From assembly GCA_001789805.1 (NCBI GenBank), contig MGAR01000001.1:1-61196 (forward strand): a stretch of 61,196 nt of DNA, read 5' to 3'. Origin of the DNA: Candidatus Roizmanbacteria bacterium RIFCSPLOWO2_01_FULL_41_22. Lineage in GTDB: Bacteria > Patescibacteriota > Microgenomatia > UBA1406 > GWC2-37-13. Both the position numbers and the translations under genes were made by a program. The notes below the pieces were generated by a model that was not told where the DNA came from, ran no database searches, and saw only the letters and a program-made list of their open reading frames with translations. Positions within the stretch are counted from its first letter, which is position 1. The number at the start of each line of letters is the position of its first letter. Below are positions 1 to 8,115 of the stretch, in pieces.

Positions 1-2056
1 CTAACTGATACACTCGCACCTCCACTTCCTGCCCAAGCTTGACAACATCTCCAGGGTTTCGCACATAACCTCTGCCCATCTTGGAAACGTGGACCATCCC
101 TTCTTTTCCAGGCAATATTTCCACAAACGCTCCAAAAGGCAAGATTCTTTTTACCGGGCCTTTAAATGTCTCACCGACCTGCACTTCACGAGTGATGTTT
201 TCGATGAGCTTGGCCGCTTCTTCCACTTTGGCTTTGTCAATACCGCTTATGGTGACTTTACCGTCATCGGAGACATTGATTTCAGTCTGAGTTTTGGCAA
301 TCAGGGCACGGATGTTTTTTCCGCCCGGCCCAATAATTTCGCCGATTTTATCAGGTGGCGGCGTCAGAAGGATCACTTTGGGTGCAAACTGTGAAAGCTC
401 TTTTCGTGATTTGGAAATCACTGCCGTCATTTTACCCAAAATATACATCCGGCCGTCTTTAGCCTGTGCTAACACTTTAACTATCATCTCGTCGGTCAAT
501 CCGGCGATTTTCACATCAAGTTGAATGGCGGTAATGCCGTTGGCCGAACCGGTCACTTTAAAGTCCATGTCGCCTGAAAAATCTTCAATTCCCATGATGT
601 CGCTTAAAATAATGTAGTCTTTTTCCGACTTGGAATATAGACCCATGGCAATTCCGGCTACAGCTGCTTTGATCGGTACTCCCGCATCCATCAATGCTAA
701 AGTCGAACCGCAGGTTGAAGCCATCGAAGTTGAACCATTGGACGAAAGAACCTCAGACACTATACGAATAGTGTATGGAAATTCCTTACTTGAAGGTAGT
801 ACCGGTTCAATGGCTTTCTCAGCCAAAGCTCCATGTCCAATCTCGCGTCGTGACGGCGAACCGATTCGACCCGTTTCCCCGACCGAGTACGGCGGCATGT
901 AATAGTGATGCATGTAGCTTTTAGCTTCCTGGCCCTCTGGTCCTTCGATAAGCTGCTCCAGAGACGGTGCGCCCAAGGTGGCAATCGATAGCACCTGAGT
1001 ATCACCCCGCTGAAAAAGACCGGTGCCGTGAGTGCGTGGAAGTACCGCTATGTCCACACTGATTGACCGGATCTCATCAGGTTTGCGGCCGTCAATCCGC
1101 TTTTTGGTCTCAAACACCTTCTGGCGGATCATTTGGAAAATCAAATAGTTAATGGCTTTAGTAATGGTTTTGCGATCGTACTCCTCATCGTTTTTATAAG
1201 CTTCATAAACCGTTTCTACCAGCTCGGTGAGTGTGTTTGTGTCGCCAAACTCCTTGGCGGCTTTTTCGTCAATAATGCTCTGCAGATTATTAGAATAATC
1301 TTTCTTTAAAATCTGCAGCAATTTTTCGTCGTATAAAACATCAGACACCTCTTCTTTTGGCTGGCCGATTTTTTTTCGCAAATTTTCTATAAACTCGATG
1401 ATTTTCAGGTTGGTTTCACGGGCCAGTTTGATGCCGGCGATCACCATCTCTTCGGAAACCTCTTCGGCCTTAGTCTCGATCATATTCACTTTATCTTTGG
1501 TTGAAGAGACCACTAAATCTAAAACCGAGTATTTTTCTTCCTCTTCAGTGGGGTTGATGATATATGAACCACGACCTTCCTCACCCTTTACATAGCCAAT
1601 CCTGACTATACTAATTGGGCCCTGCCAGGGAATAGGTGAAACATGCAATGCCGCAGAAACCGCAACAGCCGCTAAAATCTCCGGCGGGTTAACGGCGTCT
1701 ACCGAAAGCAGAGTGATAATGATCTGCACATCGCGCTTGTAGTTTTTAGGAAAAAGTGGACGGATCGAACGGTCAATGATGCGGCCTTTTAAAACCGCTT
1801 CATCAGATGGCCGGCCTTCGCGCTTTACCCAACGGCTGCCTTTGATAATACCACCGGCATACAATTTTTCCGCATATTCAATGCTCAGTGGAAAATAGTC
1901 AATGTCCTCCCTTTGACGGCCAGCCACCACCGTCACCAATACACAGGTGTCACCCATCCGGGCAAACACCGAGGAGGTGGCAGATTGTGCCATCTTGCCA
2001 AACTGCAAAGTGATCTTCTGACCATCGATATCAACCGATTCTTCGATGACTTTCAT
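1..2056 (-). CDS. pnp: Polyribonucleotide nucleotidyltransferase (PNPase), 3' end cut by window edge
   Basis: Phosphorolytic 3'-5' exoribonuclease of RNA turnover. The complement strand reads open from an ATG at 2056 to the window edge (685 codons). The N-terminus begins MKVIEESVDIDGQKITLQ and runs into the first RNase PH domain (EGRPSDEAVLKGRIIDRSIR). A KH domain carries the GXXG loop in KIGEIIGPGGKNIRA (about 310-350). An S1 domain follows (HVSKMGRGYVRNPGDVVKLG) and is still running at base 1, so only a short C-terminal piece is missing. It lies downstream of rpsO, the classic rpsO-pnp order, with a 116-nt hairpin-rich spacer between them. No frameshift was seen. Confidence 0.95.
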   Translation of the reverse strand, partial: MKVIEESVDIDGQKITLQFGKMAQSATSSVFARMGDTCVLVTVVAGRQREDIDYFPLSIEYAEKLYAGGIIKGSRWVKREGRPSDEAVLKGRIIDRSIRPLFPKNYKRDVQIIITLLSVDAVNPPEILAAVAVSAALHVSPIPWQGPISIVRIGYVKGEEGRGSYIINPTEEEEKYSVLDLVVSSTKDKVNMIETKAEEVSEEMVIAGIKLARETNLKIIEFIENLRKKIGQPKEEVSDVLYDEKLLQILKKDYSNNLQSIIDEKAAKEFGDTNTLTELVETVYEAYKNDEEYDRKTITKAINYLIFQMIRQKVFETKKRIDGRKPDEIRSISVDIAVLPRTHGTGLFQRGDTQVLSIATLGAPSLEQLIEGPEGQEAKSYMHHYYMPPYSVGETGRIGSPSRREIGHGALAEKAIEPVLPSSKEFPYTIRIVSEVLSSNGSTSMASTCGSTLALMDAGVPIKAAVAGIAMGLYSKSEKDYIILSDIMGIEDFSGDMDFKVTGSANGITAIQLDVKIAGLTDEMIVKVLAQAKDGRMYILGKMTAVISKSRKELSQFAPKVILLTPPPDKIGEIIGPGGKNIRALIAKTQTEINVSDDGKVTISGIDKAKVEEAAKLIENITREVQVGETFKGPVKRILPFGAFVEILPGKEGMVHVSKMGRGYVRNPGDVVKLGQEVEVRVYQL

Positions 2057-2076
2057 ATAAAAAAAATAGTACATCC

Positions 2077-2150
2077 TGAGAGTTTAAGCGAAGGATTCTG
2101 TCCCGCCGCGGCGGGATAAAACTCTTCGCTAAAAAATAACTTAACTCTCA
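2077..2150 (-). promoter_or_regulatory. Nested hairpin between rpsO and pnp (structured pnp leader)
   Basis: Three nested complementary pairs: TGAGAGTTTAAG (2077-2088) with CTTAACTCTCA (2140-2150), AGCGAAG (2087-2093) with CTTCGCT (2124-2130), and the perfect 16-nt palindrome TCCCGCCGCGGCGGGA at 2101-2116. On the minus strand the structure sits between rpsO and pnp and is followed by a T-rich stretch just before the pnp ATG. In E. coli the equivalent hairpin is an RNase III/PNPase target for pnp autocontrol. A similar role here is inference; it could also be an attenuator or a leaky terminator. Confidence 0.6.
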
Positions 2151-2172
2151 AAAAGATGAAAATAATAATATT

Positions 2173-2445
2173 TCATCGCTTCAGTTCCAGTTTCTTAATC
2201 AAACCCTTATACCTTTCATCATCCAACTTACCTAAATAATTGAGGATGCGTCGGCGTTTGGCAATCACTTTCAATAAACCGCGCCGTGAATGATTGTCTT
2301 TTTTGTTTTCCTCCAAATGTGAAGTGAGTTTCTGGATTTTGTGGGTTAAAAGCGCTACCTGCACCTCGGGTGAGCCCGTATCACCCTTTTTTTGCGCATA
2401 TGAGGTGATAATCTGTTGTTTGTCGTCTTCTAATATTTTCACCAT
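2173..2445 (-). CDS. rpsO: 30S ribosomal protein S15
   Basis: Primary 16S rRNA-binding protein of the small-subunit platform. The product is 90 aa, the usual length for the family. It contains the S15 hallmarks GDTGSPEVQVALLTHKI (about 21-37), DNHSRRGLLKVIAKRRR (about 50-66) and the LNYL segment (about 68-71). The ATG at 2445 lies 8 nt after a TATAAT box, so the mRNA is probably leaderless. pnp follows in the same direction. The sequence is intact and ordinary. Confidence 0.97.
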   Translation of the reverse strand: MVKILEDDKQQIITSYAQKKGDTGSPEVQVALLTHKIQKLTSHLEENKKDNHSRRGLLKVIAKRRRILNYLGKLDDERYKGLIKKLELKR

Positions 2446-2453
2446 ACTGGCAG

Positions 2454-2482
2454 ATTATAATAAAAGATATCACAAGTTGCAA
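2454..2482 (-). promoter_or_regulatory. rpsO promoter (TTGCAA-N17-TATAAT), leaderless architecture
   Basis: On the minus strand TTGCAA (2482-2477) and TATAAT (2459-2454) are separated by 17 nt, and the rpsO ATG starts 8 nt after the -10 box. A start site 6-8 nt downstream of the -10 would put the 5' end at or next to the ATG, and no Shine-Dalgarno could fit. Confidence 0.75.
2456..2461 (+). promoter_or_regulatory. Plus-strand -10 box overlapping the rpsO -10
   Basis: The octamer ATTATAAT (2454-2461) contains TATAAT on both strands. On the plus strand it is a possible -10 for the small membrane protein starting at 2495, giving a leader of roughly 25-30 nt. The two divergent transcripts would then compete for one site. 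Confidence 0.45.
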
Positions 2483-2494
2483 GCGATTTCCGAT

Positions 2495-2809
2495 ATGCGA
2501 AAAACTTTGTCATTGCCGTCCAAATACCCCAATTTCAAGCTCGTTGGCCTGGCTTTATTGATCGTTTTTCTTATTGTTTACGCGTATTATGTCCCTCCAC
2601 AAAACCTCTTTTTGGTTTTGCCTTTTATCCTATTTCTAAGTATAGCCATCTATATCATGACGTCTTTTTTTCTTAATATAAAAATCCGGCAACTGACGAC
2701 CTTAGCGGTGTTTCTTTTTTTTCTAATTAACTACTGGGTGGGTTTCCAAATACTAAACACTATCCTTTTAGTTTGTTTTATAATTGGTTTGGCAATCTTG
2801 ATTAAGTAG
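2495..2809 (+). CDS. Small membrane protein, function unknown
   Basis: 104 residues starting MRKTLSLPSKYP. The ATG at 2495 is chosen because an earlier in-frame start would run antisense into rpsO. After a short basic N-terminus come three to four hydrophobic stretches, about 16-34, 38-60, 66-84 and 86-103, so almost all of the protein is in the membrane. There are no charged residues within the helices and no enzyme motif. It is transcribed away from rpsO and precedes metG in the same direction, separated by a spacer with inverted repeats. I do not recognise a family. Confidence 0.6.
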   Translation: MRKTLSLPSKYPNFKLVGLALLIVFLIVYAYYVPPQNLFLVLPFILFLSIAIYIMTSFFLNIKIRQLTTLAVFLFFLINYWVGFQILNTILLVCFIIGLAILIK

Positions 2810-2813
2810 CCAG

Positions 2814-2863
2814 TAGTAAGTAGTTAGGAAAAACAAAAAAAATTTATTTCTTACTACTTGCTA
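2814..2863. repeat. Inverted repeat with TTACTACTT-type short repeats
   Basis: AGTAGTAAG (2814-2822) and CTTACTACT (about 2849-2858) are complementary and flank an A/T-rich loop. The following TGCTACTTTCTACTAACT continues the same short-repeat style. It could act as a weak terminator after the membrane protein gene, but there is no compact GC stem. Confidence 0.4.
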
Positions 2864-2926
2864 CTTTCTACTAACTCTAAACATTAACGTTTTTTGGATA
2901 AATGCTATCCGAGTTTTGATTAAAAA

Positions 2927-4342
2927 ATGGACAAAAAATTCTACATTACCACTACCTTGCCTTATGTTAACGCCATTCCCCATATCGGGTTTGCAATGGA
3001 GGTGGTTCGCGCCGATACAATAGCCCGTTACCACCGCCTGCTTGGCCACGAGGTGATCTTCAATACCGGCACCGATGAACACGGTCAGAAAATTTTTCAA
3101 AAAGCCAAACAAATGCATCTTGAACCCCAAAAATACTGCGATATCAATGCCAAAAATTTTCAAGATCTAAAAAAAATCCTTAATCTAAGCTTTACTAATT
3201 TTATCCGTACCACTGACCCGTTGCATATTAATGCCGCTCAGGAATTTTGGCGATTATGTGAAAAAAATAATGATATTTACAAAGCTAAATATCAGATCAG
3301 ATACTGCGTTGGTTGCGAACTGGAAAAAACCGACTCGGAACTTGTTGACGGACACTGCGAGGTCCACCCAAATTTATCTCTGGAATCAATGGATGAAGAA
3401 AATTATTTTTTCCGTTTTTCCAAATACCAAAAACCTCTTCTTGATTTATATAAAGCCCGCCCAGATTTTATCATCCCTCAGTTTCGCCTGGATGAGATTA
3501 AAAACTTTGTTCAAGATGGTTTGAAAGATTTCAGCATTTCCCGTGTCAAAGCCAAAATGCCTTGGGGCATTGTCGTGCCGGGTGATACTGCCCAGGTGAT
3601 GTATGTCTGGTTTGATGCTTTGATAAATTACATCTCCACTTTGGGTTGGCCGGAAAATCAAAAACAGTTTAAGCAGTATTGGCCCGGAGTTCAGATTGCC
3701 GGAAAAGACAACCTGAGGCAGCAATCGGCGATGTGGCAGGCGATGCTCATGTCAGCCGAACTTCCCTCTACCCGCCAGATTTACATTGAAGGCTTTATCA
3801 CCTCAAACGGCCAAAAAATGAGTAAAAGCCTGGGTAATGTGGTTGACCCTCGCGATTTGGTAAAAAAATACGGTACCGATGCCCTGCGTTACTTCCTGTT
3901 AAGAGAGATTCCCTTTGATTCAGACGGCGACTTCTCGGAAATCCGATTTAAGGAAATCTACAATTCCGATCTGGCTAATGGTCTGGGTAACTTAGTCGCC
4001 AGAGTGGCCAAACTGGCCGAAAAAGCCAACAAACCTATCAAAAGACGCAGTGATGATCTGGACCCAAAAATCAGTCAACATTTAGAAAAATATGATTTTA
4101 ACTCAGCTATCCAGGAGATATTACGACACATTGATGCGGCAAATGACACCATTAATAAAATCAAACCTTGGGAAAAAAACGGAAAAGAATTTGACCAATG
4201 TCTGATTACGCTGGTTTCTTTCATCGATTATCTTATCCCTAATCTCATGCCCTTTTTGCCAGAAACCGCAGAAAAAATCAAAAAACAGTTTACTGGTGAT
4301 AAAATCGTTTCAGGTCCGGCATTATTCCCACGCTTAAACTAA
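2927..4342 (+). CDS. metG: Methionyl-tRNA synthetase (short form)
   Basis: Charges tRNA-Met with methionine (class I synthetase). 471 aa: the N-terminal Rossmann fold has the HIGH-type signature PHIGF at 18-22, preceded by the family segment TTTLPYVNA. A zinc-binding insertion follows (YCVGCELEK, later GHCEVHP), and KMSKS is at 297-301 (SNGQKMSKSLGNVVD). The anticodon-binding helical domain fills the rest. The C-terminal tRNA-binding/dimerisation domain seen in many bacteria is absent, making this the short form. The PBP gene begins 10 nt downstream, so the two are probably co-transcribed. Confidence 0.95.
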   Translation: MDKKFYITTTLPYVNAIPHIGFAMEVVRADTIARYHRLLGHEVIFNTGTDEHGQKIFQKAKQMHLEPQKYCDINAKNFQDLKKILNLSFTNFIRTTDPLHINAAQEFWRLCEKNNDIYKAKYQIRYCVGCELEKTDSELVDGHCEVHPNLSLESMDEENYFFRFSKYQKPLLDLYKARPDFIIPQFRLDEIKNFVQDGLKDFSISRVKAKMPWGIVVPGDTAQVMYVWFDALINYISTLGWPENQKQFKQYWPGVQIAGKDNLRQQSAMWQAMLMSAELPSTRQIYIEGFITSNGQKMSKSLGNVVDPRDLVKKYGTDALRYFLLREIPFDSDGDFSEIRFKEIYNSDLANGLGNLVARVAKLAEKANKPIKRRSDDLDPKISQHLEKYDFNSAIQEILRHIDAANDTINKIKPWEKNGKEFDQCLITLVSFIDYLIPNLMPFLPETAEKIKKQFTGDKIVSGPALFPRLN

Positions 4343-4352
4343 ACTATAAAAT

Positions 4353-6614
4353 ATGAAGGAAAAAAGTAGTTATACTCCGATTGCCATAAGCGTCCAAAAG
4401 TTGTCGCCCACCTTAAAAAAGCTGCGGAAATTTTTACTCTCATTTTTGGGTATGATTTTTTTGATTGGAACAGTAGCTTTGGCGGTAGCAATTTATTTTT
4501 TTATTTTTTACAATCTGCCTTCACCCGCCTCTCTCAAAGACTATAGAGCCGTTCCTCTTTCTTCACAGATCTTTGACCGAAACGGTAAACTGCTTTATGA
4601 AGTGTATCGTGAACAAAACCGTACACGGATTAAAATCGCCACACTCCCATCCTATGTTTCTCAGGCCTCAATTGCGATCGAAGATAAAGATTACTACCGT
4701 CACGGCGGTATCTCGGTAATTGGCGGCATCTTAAGAGCTGCCAAAGATACGATCACTACCCAAAAGCTGCAAGGCGGCTCAACCATCACCCAGCAGCTGG
4801 TTAAAAGCGCTCTGTTGACTTCTGAGCGCACGATCCAGCGTAAAATAAAAGAAATAATCCTCGCCACCTGGGCAGAAAAAATTTATTCTAAAAATGAAAT
4901 TCTGGAAATGTATTTAAATCAAGTGCCTTATGGCGGTTCATCCTACGGTATTGAGCAGGCCTCGCAAACCTATTTTGGTAAACCAGCAGAAAAACTGACC
5001 ATTGCCCAGGCTGCGCTTCTAGCCGGTTTACCCCAGGCACCATCTCTTTACTCGCCATATTTCAATCCGGATCTGGCTCTGGCGCGCCGCAATGAAGTTT
5101 TGAAAAAAATGCTGGAGCAAAAATATATCTCCGTTTCTTTGCAAAAAACTGCTCTCAATACGCCCTTGTCAGTAATCCCGCCCAAAACCAACATCAAAGC
5201 GCCGCATTTTGTTTTTTACGTCAAGTCACTTCTTGAGGAAGAATATGGTACCCAGCAAGTCGAAGAAGGTGGTCTGAAAATCACCACTACCCTGGACATG
5301 GATCTCCAACAGGAAGCAGAGCAAATAATTAAAGAAGAGATCGATAAAATACGCAATCTAAATGTAACAAACGGCGCCGTGCTGGTAACTCGACCGCCAA
5401 CCGGCGAAATTTTGGCCATGATCGGGTCTGATGATTATTTTGCCAGTCCTTCAGGCGCTTACAATGTCACTACAGCCTTCCGCCAGCCGGGCAGTTCAAT
5501 CAAACCGATTAACTACGCCATTGGTATCGACCGCGGTTTGGTGACTGCCGCTTCAATCCTCCTTGATGTCAAGACCTGCTTTTCCGCCCCCGGTCAACCG
5601 AAAGCCTACTGTCCACGTAACTACGACGGCGTCTTTCATGGGCCAGTTGGAGTGCGTTATGCGCTAGCTAGTTCTTACAATATACCGGCGGTCAAAATGC
5701 TGGCCATGAACACTGTTACCGACTTTGTCGCCTCTTCTTCTGCTTTCACTATCACTTCACTCAAAGACCCGCAAAATTACGGTCTGTCGTTGACTCTTGG
5801 TGGAGGCGAGATACCGATGGTGGAGATGGCCCAGGCCTACTCGGCTCTAGCTAATCGCGGCAAACCCAAAAAACTGCGTGCAGTCTTAAAAATTGAGGAC
5901 AAACTAGGTAAAACACTTTTTGAGTTTAAAGATCCCAATTTTATTAAAGACATCAAGCAGCCTTTGAGTACACCCAATTATTTTGCCATGACCGGTAAAA
6001 ATGCCATTTCTGAGGATGCGGCTTTTATCGTCTCCCATATTCTGCAGGACAATGGCGCCCGGGTGGCCGCCTTTGGCAGCAATTCGCAACTGGTGATTAA
6101 GGATAAAAGCGTCTCAGTGAAAACTGGTACTACTGATGATCTTCGCGATAACTGGACAATCGGCTACACGCCCGATTTTCTCACCGCGGTCTGGGTAGGT
6201 AACAACGACTTTACCCCAATGAATCCTTATCTGGTTTCCGGTATTACCGGCGCCGCACCAATTTGGAATCGGATCATGACTGTTATCCTACAGGACCAGC
6301 CCGATATTCCGCCGGTCAAAACTGCCAAGGTGGTAGGCGCACGCGTGTGTACTGATACCGGCTATATCGCTGGGAAAGATGGCAGCGGCAACTTCAACTG
6401 CCCCACCCGCTTTGAGTATCTAATCCAGGGTAAAGAACAGGGCAGCTCAATAAAAGTGGTCAGGCAGGAAGTGCCGGTCACCAAAGACTCAGGTAAACTG
6501 GCTGATCCCGGCACGCCGGAAACTGAGATGAAAGAAAAGACCGTACTCAAAGACCAGTTTGGAATGTACTGTGTCGACTGCGCCCACGATGCCCAACCTA
6601 CCCCAAGACCGTAA
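4353..6614 (+). CDS. Class A penicillin-binding protein (PBP1A family)
   Basis: Bifunctional peptidoglycan glycosyltransferase/transpeptidase, anchored in the membrane and acting outside. 753 aa: a cytoplasmic basic tail, one membrane helix at about 30-53, then a GT51 domain with catalytic Glu110 in AIEDKDYYRHGG and GGSTITQQLVK (141-151). The transpeptidase domain has SxxK at 381-384 (SSIK), SxN at 441-443 (SYN) and KTG at 590-592. The C-terminal tail contains cysteines (RVCTDTG, NFNCPT, YCVDCA) and a proline-rich end, which could form disulfides outside the cell. It follows metG by 10 nt. All catalytic residues are present. Confidence 0.95.
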   Translation: MKEKSSYTPIAISVQKLSPTLKKLRKFLLSFLGMIFLIGTVALAVAIYFFIFYNLPSPASLKDYRAVPLSSQIFDRNGKLLYEVYREQNRTRIKIATLPSYVSQASIAIEDKDYYRHGGISVIGGILRAAKDTITTQKLQGGSTITQQLVKSALLTSERTIQRKIKEIILATWAEKIYSKNEILEMYLNQVPYGGSSYGIEQASQTYFGKPAEKLTIAQAALLAGLPQAPSLYSPYFNPDLALARRNEVLKKMLEQKYISVSLQKTALNTPLSVIPPKTNIKAPHFVFYVKSLLEEEYGTQQVEEGGLKITTTLDMDLQQEAEQIIKEEIDKIRNLNVTNGAVLVTRPPTGEILAMIGSDDYFASPSGAYNVTTAFRQPGSSIKPINYAIGIDRGLVTAASILLDVKTCFSAPGQPKAYCPRNYDGVFHGPVGVRYALASSYNIPAVKMLAMNTVTDFVASSSAFTITSLKDPQNYGLSLTLGGGEIPMVEMAQAYSALANRGKPKKLRAVLKIEDKLGKTLFEFKDPNFIKDIKQPLSTPNYFAMTGKNAISEDAAFIVSHILQDNGARVAAFGSNSQLVIKDKSVSVKTGTTDDLRDNWTIGYTPDFLTAVWVGNNDFTPMNPYLVSGITGAAPIWNRIMTVILQDQPDIPPVKTAKVVGARVCTDTGYIAGKDGSGNFNCPTRFEYLIQGKEQGSSIKVVRQEVPVTKDSGKLADPGTPETEMKEKTVLKDQFGMYCVDCAHDAQPTPRP

Positions 6615-6661
6615 TTATCCTTTAGACTATTACAATTAAATAAAGATTAATTTTAGATTAA

Positions 6662-6685
6662 GTCAGGTATAGTATTGTACCTGAC
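6662..6685. other. Stem-loop after the PBP gene
   Basis: GTCAGGTA (6662-6669) and TACCTGAC (6678-6685) form a perfect 8-bp stem with an 8-nt loop, about 50 nt after the PBP stop codon. No T-run follows on either strand, so it may be a 3'-end stabiliser and not a canonical terminator. Confidence 0.4.
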
Positions 6686-6817
6686 GACCCGCAACCCACT
6701 CCCCATCAATAAACAACCTCGAAGCTATAAGGCGAATGATTTAACCTTTCTTCAACAAATTTTTGCGGATATTAATGATCATAAATCGTATTTAGAAAGC
6801 ATTATGCCTTCGCAATA

Positions 6818-7795
6818 TTATTTGCGAGCGGTATAATAACTATTTTTAGTCACACCGATTTTACTGATATAACCAGCATCTGCCAATTTTTTCAGATCAT
6901 AACGCAAAGTCCGCGCCGGTACTTTTAAAAACCGTCGTCGGATAAAATCAAAACTAACTATCCTATGATCTTGAATCAGATGATAAATCTCCTCCTGACG
7001 AGGGGGTAACAACAGTAACGGTTTTTTATTCATTTCTCCCTCAATCTGTTCTTTAATTTTGATCGACTGCACTAAATATCCCTTTAACATAAACACTAAA
7101 TAATCTTCGGTTTGTTTAAGTCCAATATCGAGAAACCAATAATAGTCGCTTTTATGATTATCGAGATATTCCTCAAAAGGGATAGAAAAAGGTAAAAGAT
7201 AATTGGCGGTTTTCAAAATAAGGTTAATCAGCAACCGACCAGTCCGGCCGTTGCCGTCAATAAACGGATGAATTTTTTCAAACACAAGGTGTCCAATTAA
7301 CCCCTTGATTAATGGGAACTTTTCAGTCGGAGCGTTTAGGTAATAGAGCAGCCTGTCAATAAGAGGTAATATTTTCTCTGGCGGCGGGGGGAGATAAACC
7401 GCCACACCGGCCTGGTTGAAAATCGCTCCCATCTCTTTACGGAAACCGCGCTCACTGATATCTTTCATTACCAAATCATGAATTTTAAGTATTAGCGGTC
7501 GGTCGAGCAGTTGTTGTGTTTTAATATTTCTATCTATCCAGGAGGCGGTATTTAATAAATTGTTAACTTCTCTTTTTTTAAGCCGGTCGTGAGTATTGCT
7601 AAAATCTTCCATTGATAACGGGTTACCTTCTATCCGCGCGGAATATAATGAGCTTTTCAAATAACCGACTCGTTGAATTTTTTCTTTGATTATCGCGGGA
7701 ATTGTCAAAGTTTGGAATAATAACCGCTGGCTGTCAATTTTTACTAAAAGTTCCCAGATGTCCGGGGTAATCTGATAATCAGGTGGGATAATCAT
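6818..7795 (-). CDS. Fic domain protein with N-terminal inhibitory motif and C-terminal winged helix
   Basis: Fic proteins transfer AMP (or another nucleotide moiety) from a nucleotide to a target protein hydroxyl. 325 aa: the Fic core HPFIDGNGRTGR is at 176-187 with catalytic His176 and intact phosphate-binding loop. The N-terminal segment SARIEGN (52-58) matches the class II auto-inhibitory helix motif [S/T]xxxE[G/N], so activity is probably self-restrained. The C-terminal 60 residues (RQEEIYHLIQDHRIVS, ARTLRYDLKKLADAGYI) look like a DeoR-type winged helix. The ATG at 7795 lies 6 nt after an extended -10. It sits at the start of the accessory island. The target is unknown. Confidence 0.9.
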   Translation of the reverse strand: MIIPPDYQITPDIWELLVKIDSQRLLFQTLTIPAIIKEKIQRVGYLKSSLYSARIEGNPLSMEDFSNTHDRLKKREVNNLLNTASWIDRNIKTQQLLDRPLILKIHDLVMKDISERGFRKEMGAIFNQAGVAVYLPPPPEKILPLIDRLLYYLNAPTEKFPLIKGLIGHLVFEKIHPFIDGNGRTGRLLINLILKTANYLLPFSIPFEEYLDNHKSDYYWFLDIGLKQTEDYLVFMLKGYLVQSIKIKEQIEGEMNKKPLLLLPPRQEEIYHLIQDHRIVSFDFIRRRFLKVPARTLRYDLKKLADAGYISKIGVTKNSYYTARK

Positions 7796-7801
7796 GGAAA
7801 T

Positions 7802-7810
7802 ATTGTAGCA
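7802..7810 (-). promoter_or_regulatory. Extended -10 of the fic gene
   Basis: Minus strand TGCTACAAT (TG-N-TACAAT), 6 nt before the ATG at 7795, again consistent with a leaderless transcript. Confidence 0.55.
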
Positions 7811-7820
7811 TAATGTGACA

Positions 7821-7860
7821 AATTATTGCCGAATCTTGCCAATTATTGCCGAATCTTGCC
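7821..7860. repeat. 20-bp perfect tandem duplication
   Basis: AATTATTGCCGAATCTTGCC occurs twice head to tail (7821-7840, 7841-7860), in the fic upstream region. The reading frame of the truncated acetyltransferase remnant ends inside it, so the duplication may mark a deletion or repair scar. Confidence 0.9.
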
Positions 7861-7954
7861 ATAACCTTTGCCATGGCCACCACTGTTTTTCTAAAATTGT
7901 TTTAACCCATCCCTCATCATCGCTAGCTATTGGTTTTATTAAAATTATTTCCAT
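7823..7954 (-). pseudogene. Truncated GNAT acetyltransferase remnant
   Basis: A 43-codon minus-strand frame begins MEIILIKPIASDDEGWVKTI and ends in the 20-bp tandem repeat. The N-terminal pattern (charged 'SDDEGWVKTILEKQWWP') resembles the first helix of GNAT N-acetyltransferases, where an aspartate-rich turn precedes W-V-x-x-L. The rest of a normal 140-170 aa domain, including the acetyl-CoA-binding loop, is missing. I infer a gene decayed by deletion. The short length makes the family call tentative. Confidence 0.4.
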
Positions 7955-8115
7955 TCTTTAATCATAGCAAAGAGTTCAGTTGAACGTAAAAACGTTCTTA
8001 GTGAAAAAAAGGAACTCGCTCTTCCGAAGTTTTAACGAAGAAAAGCTTATCGTAGCTTTGACTAAGAAAAATTAACGATTTTCATTTTTTTATACCACAA
8101 ATGGGCAATATAAAT
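7955..8115. other. Non-coding spacer with small inverted repeats
   Basis: No credible gene. It contains the palindrome GAACGTAAAAACGTTC (7982-7997) and a looser pairing of CTTAGT (7996-8001) with ACTAAG about 60 nt further on. It lies just downstream (minus strand) of the restriction endonuclease gene, so a termination role is possible. Confidence 0.35.

Noticed and set aside
2812-2880. TTACTACTT-style repeats as a mobile-element end
   Set aside because: No target-site duplication or partner end found; better explained as a spacer repeat with a weak hairpin.
6675-6838. Short open plus-strand frame (TTRNPLPINKQPRSYKAND...) between the PBP gene and fic
   Set aside because: No start codon in a sensible place, no family resemblance, and it runs antisense into the end of fic. 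Length is within chance for an A/T-rich spacer.
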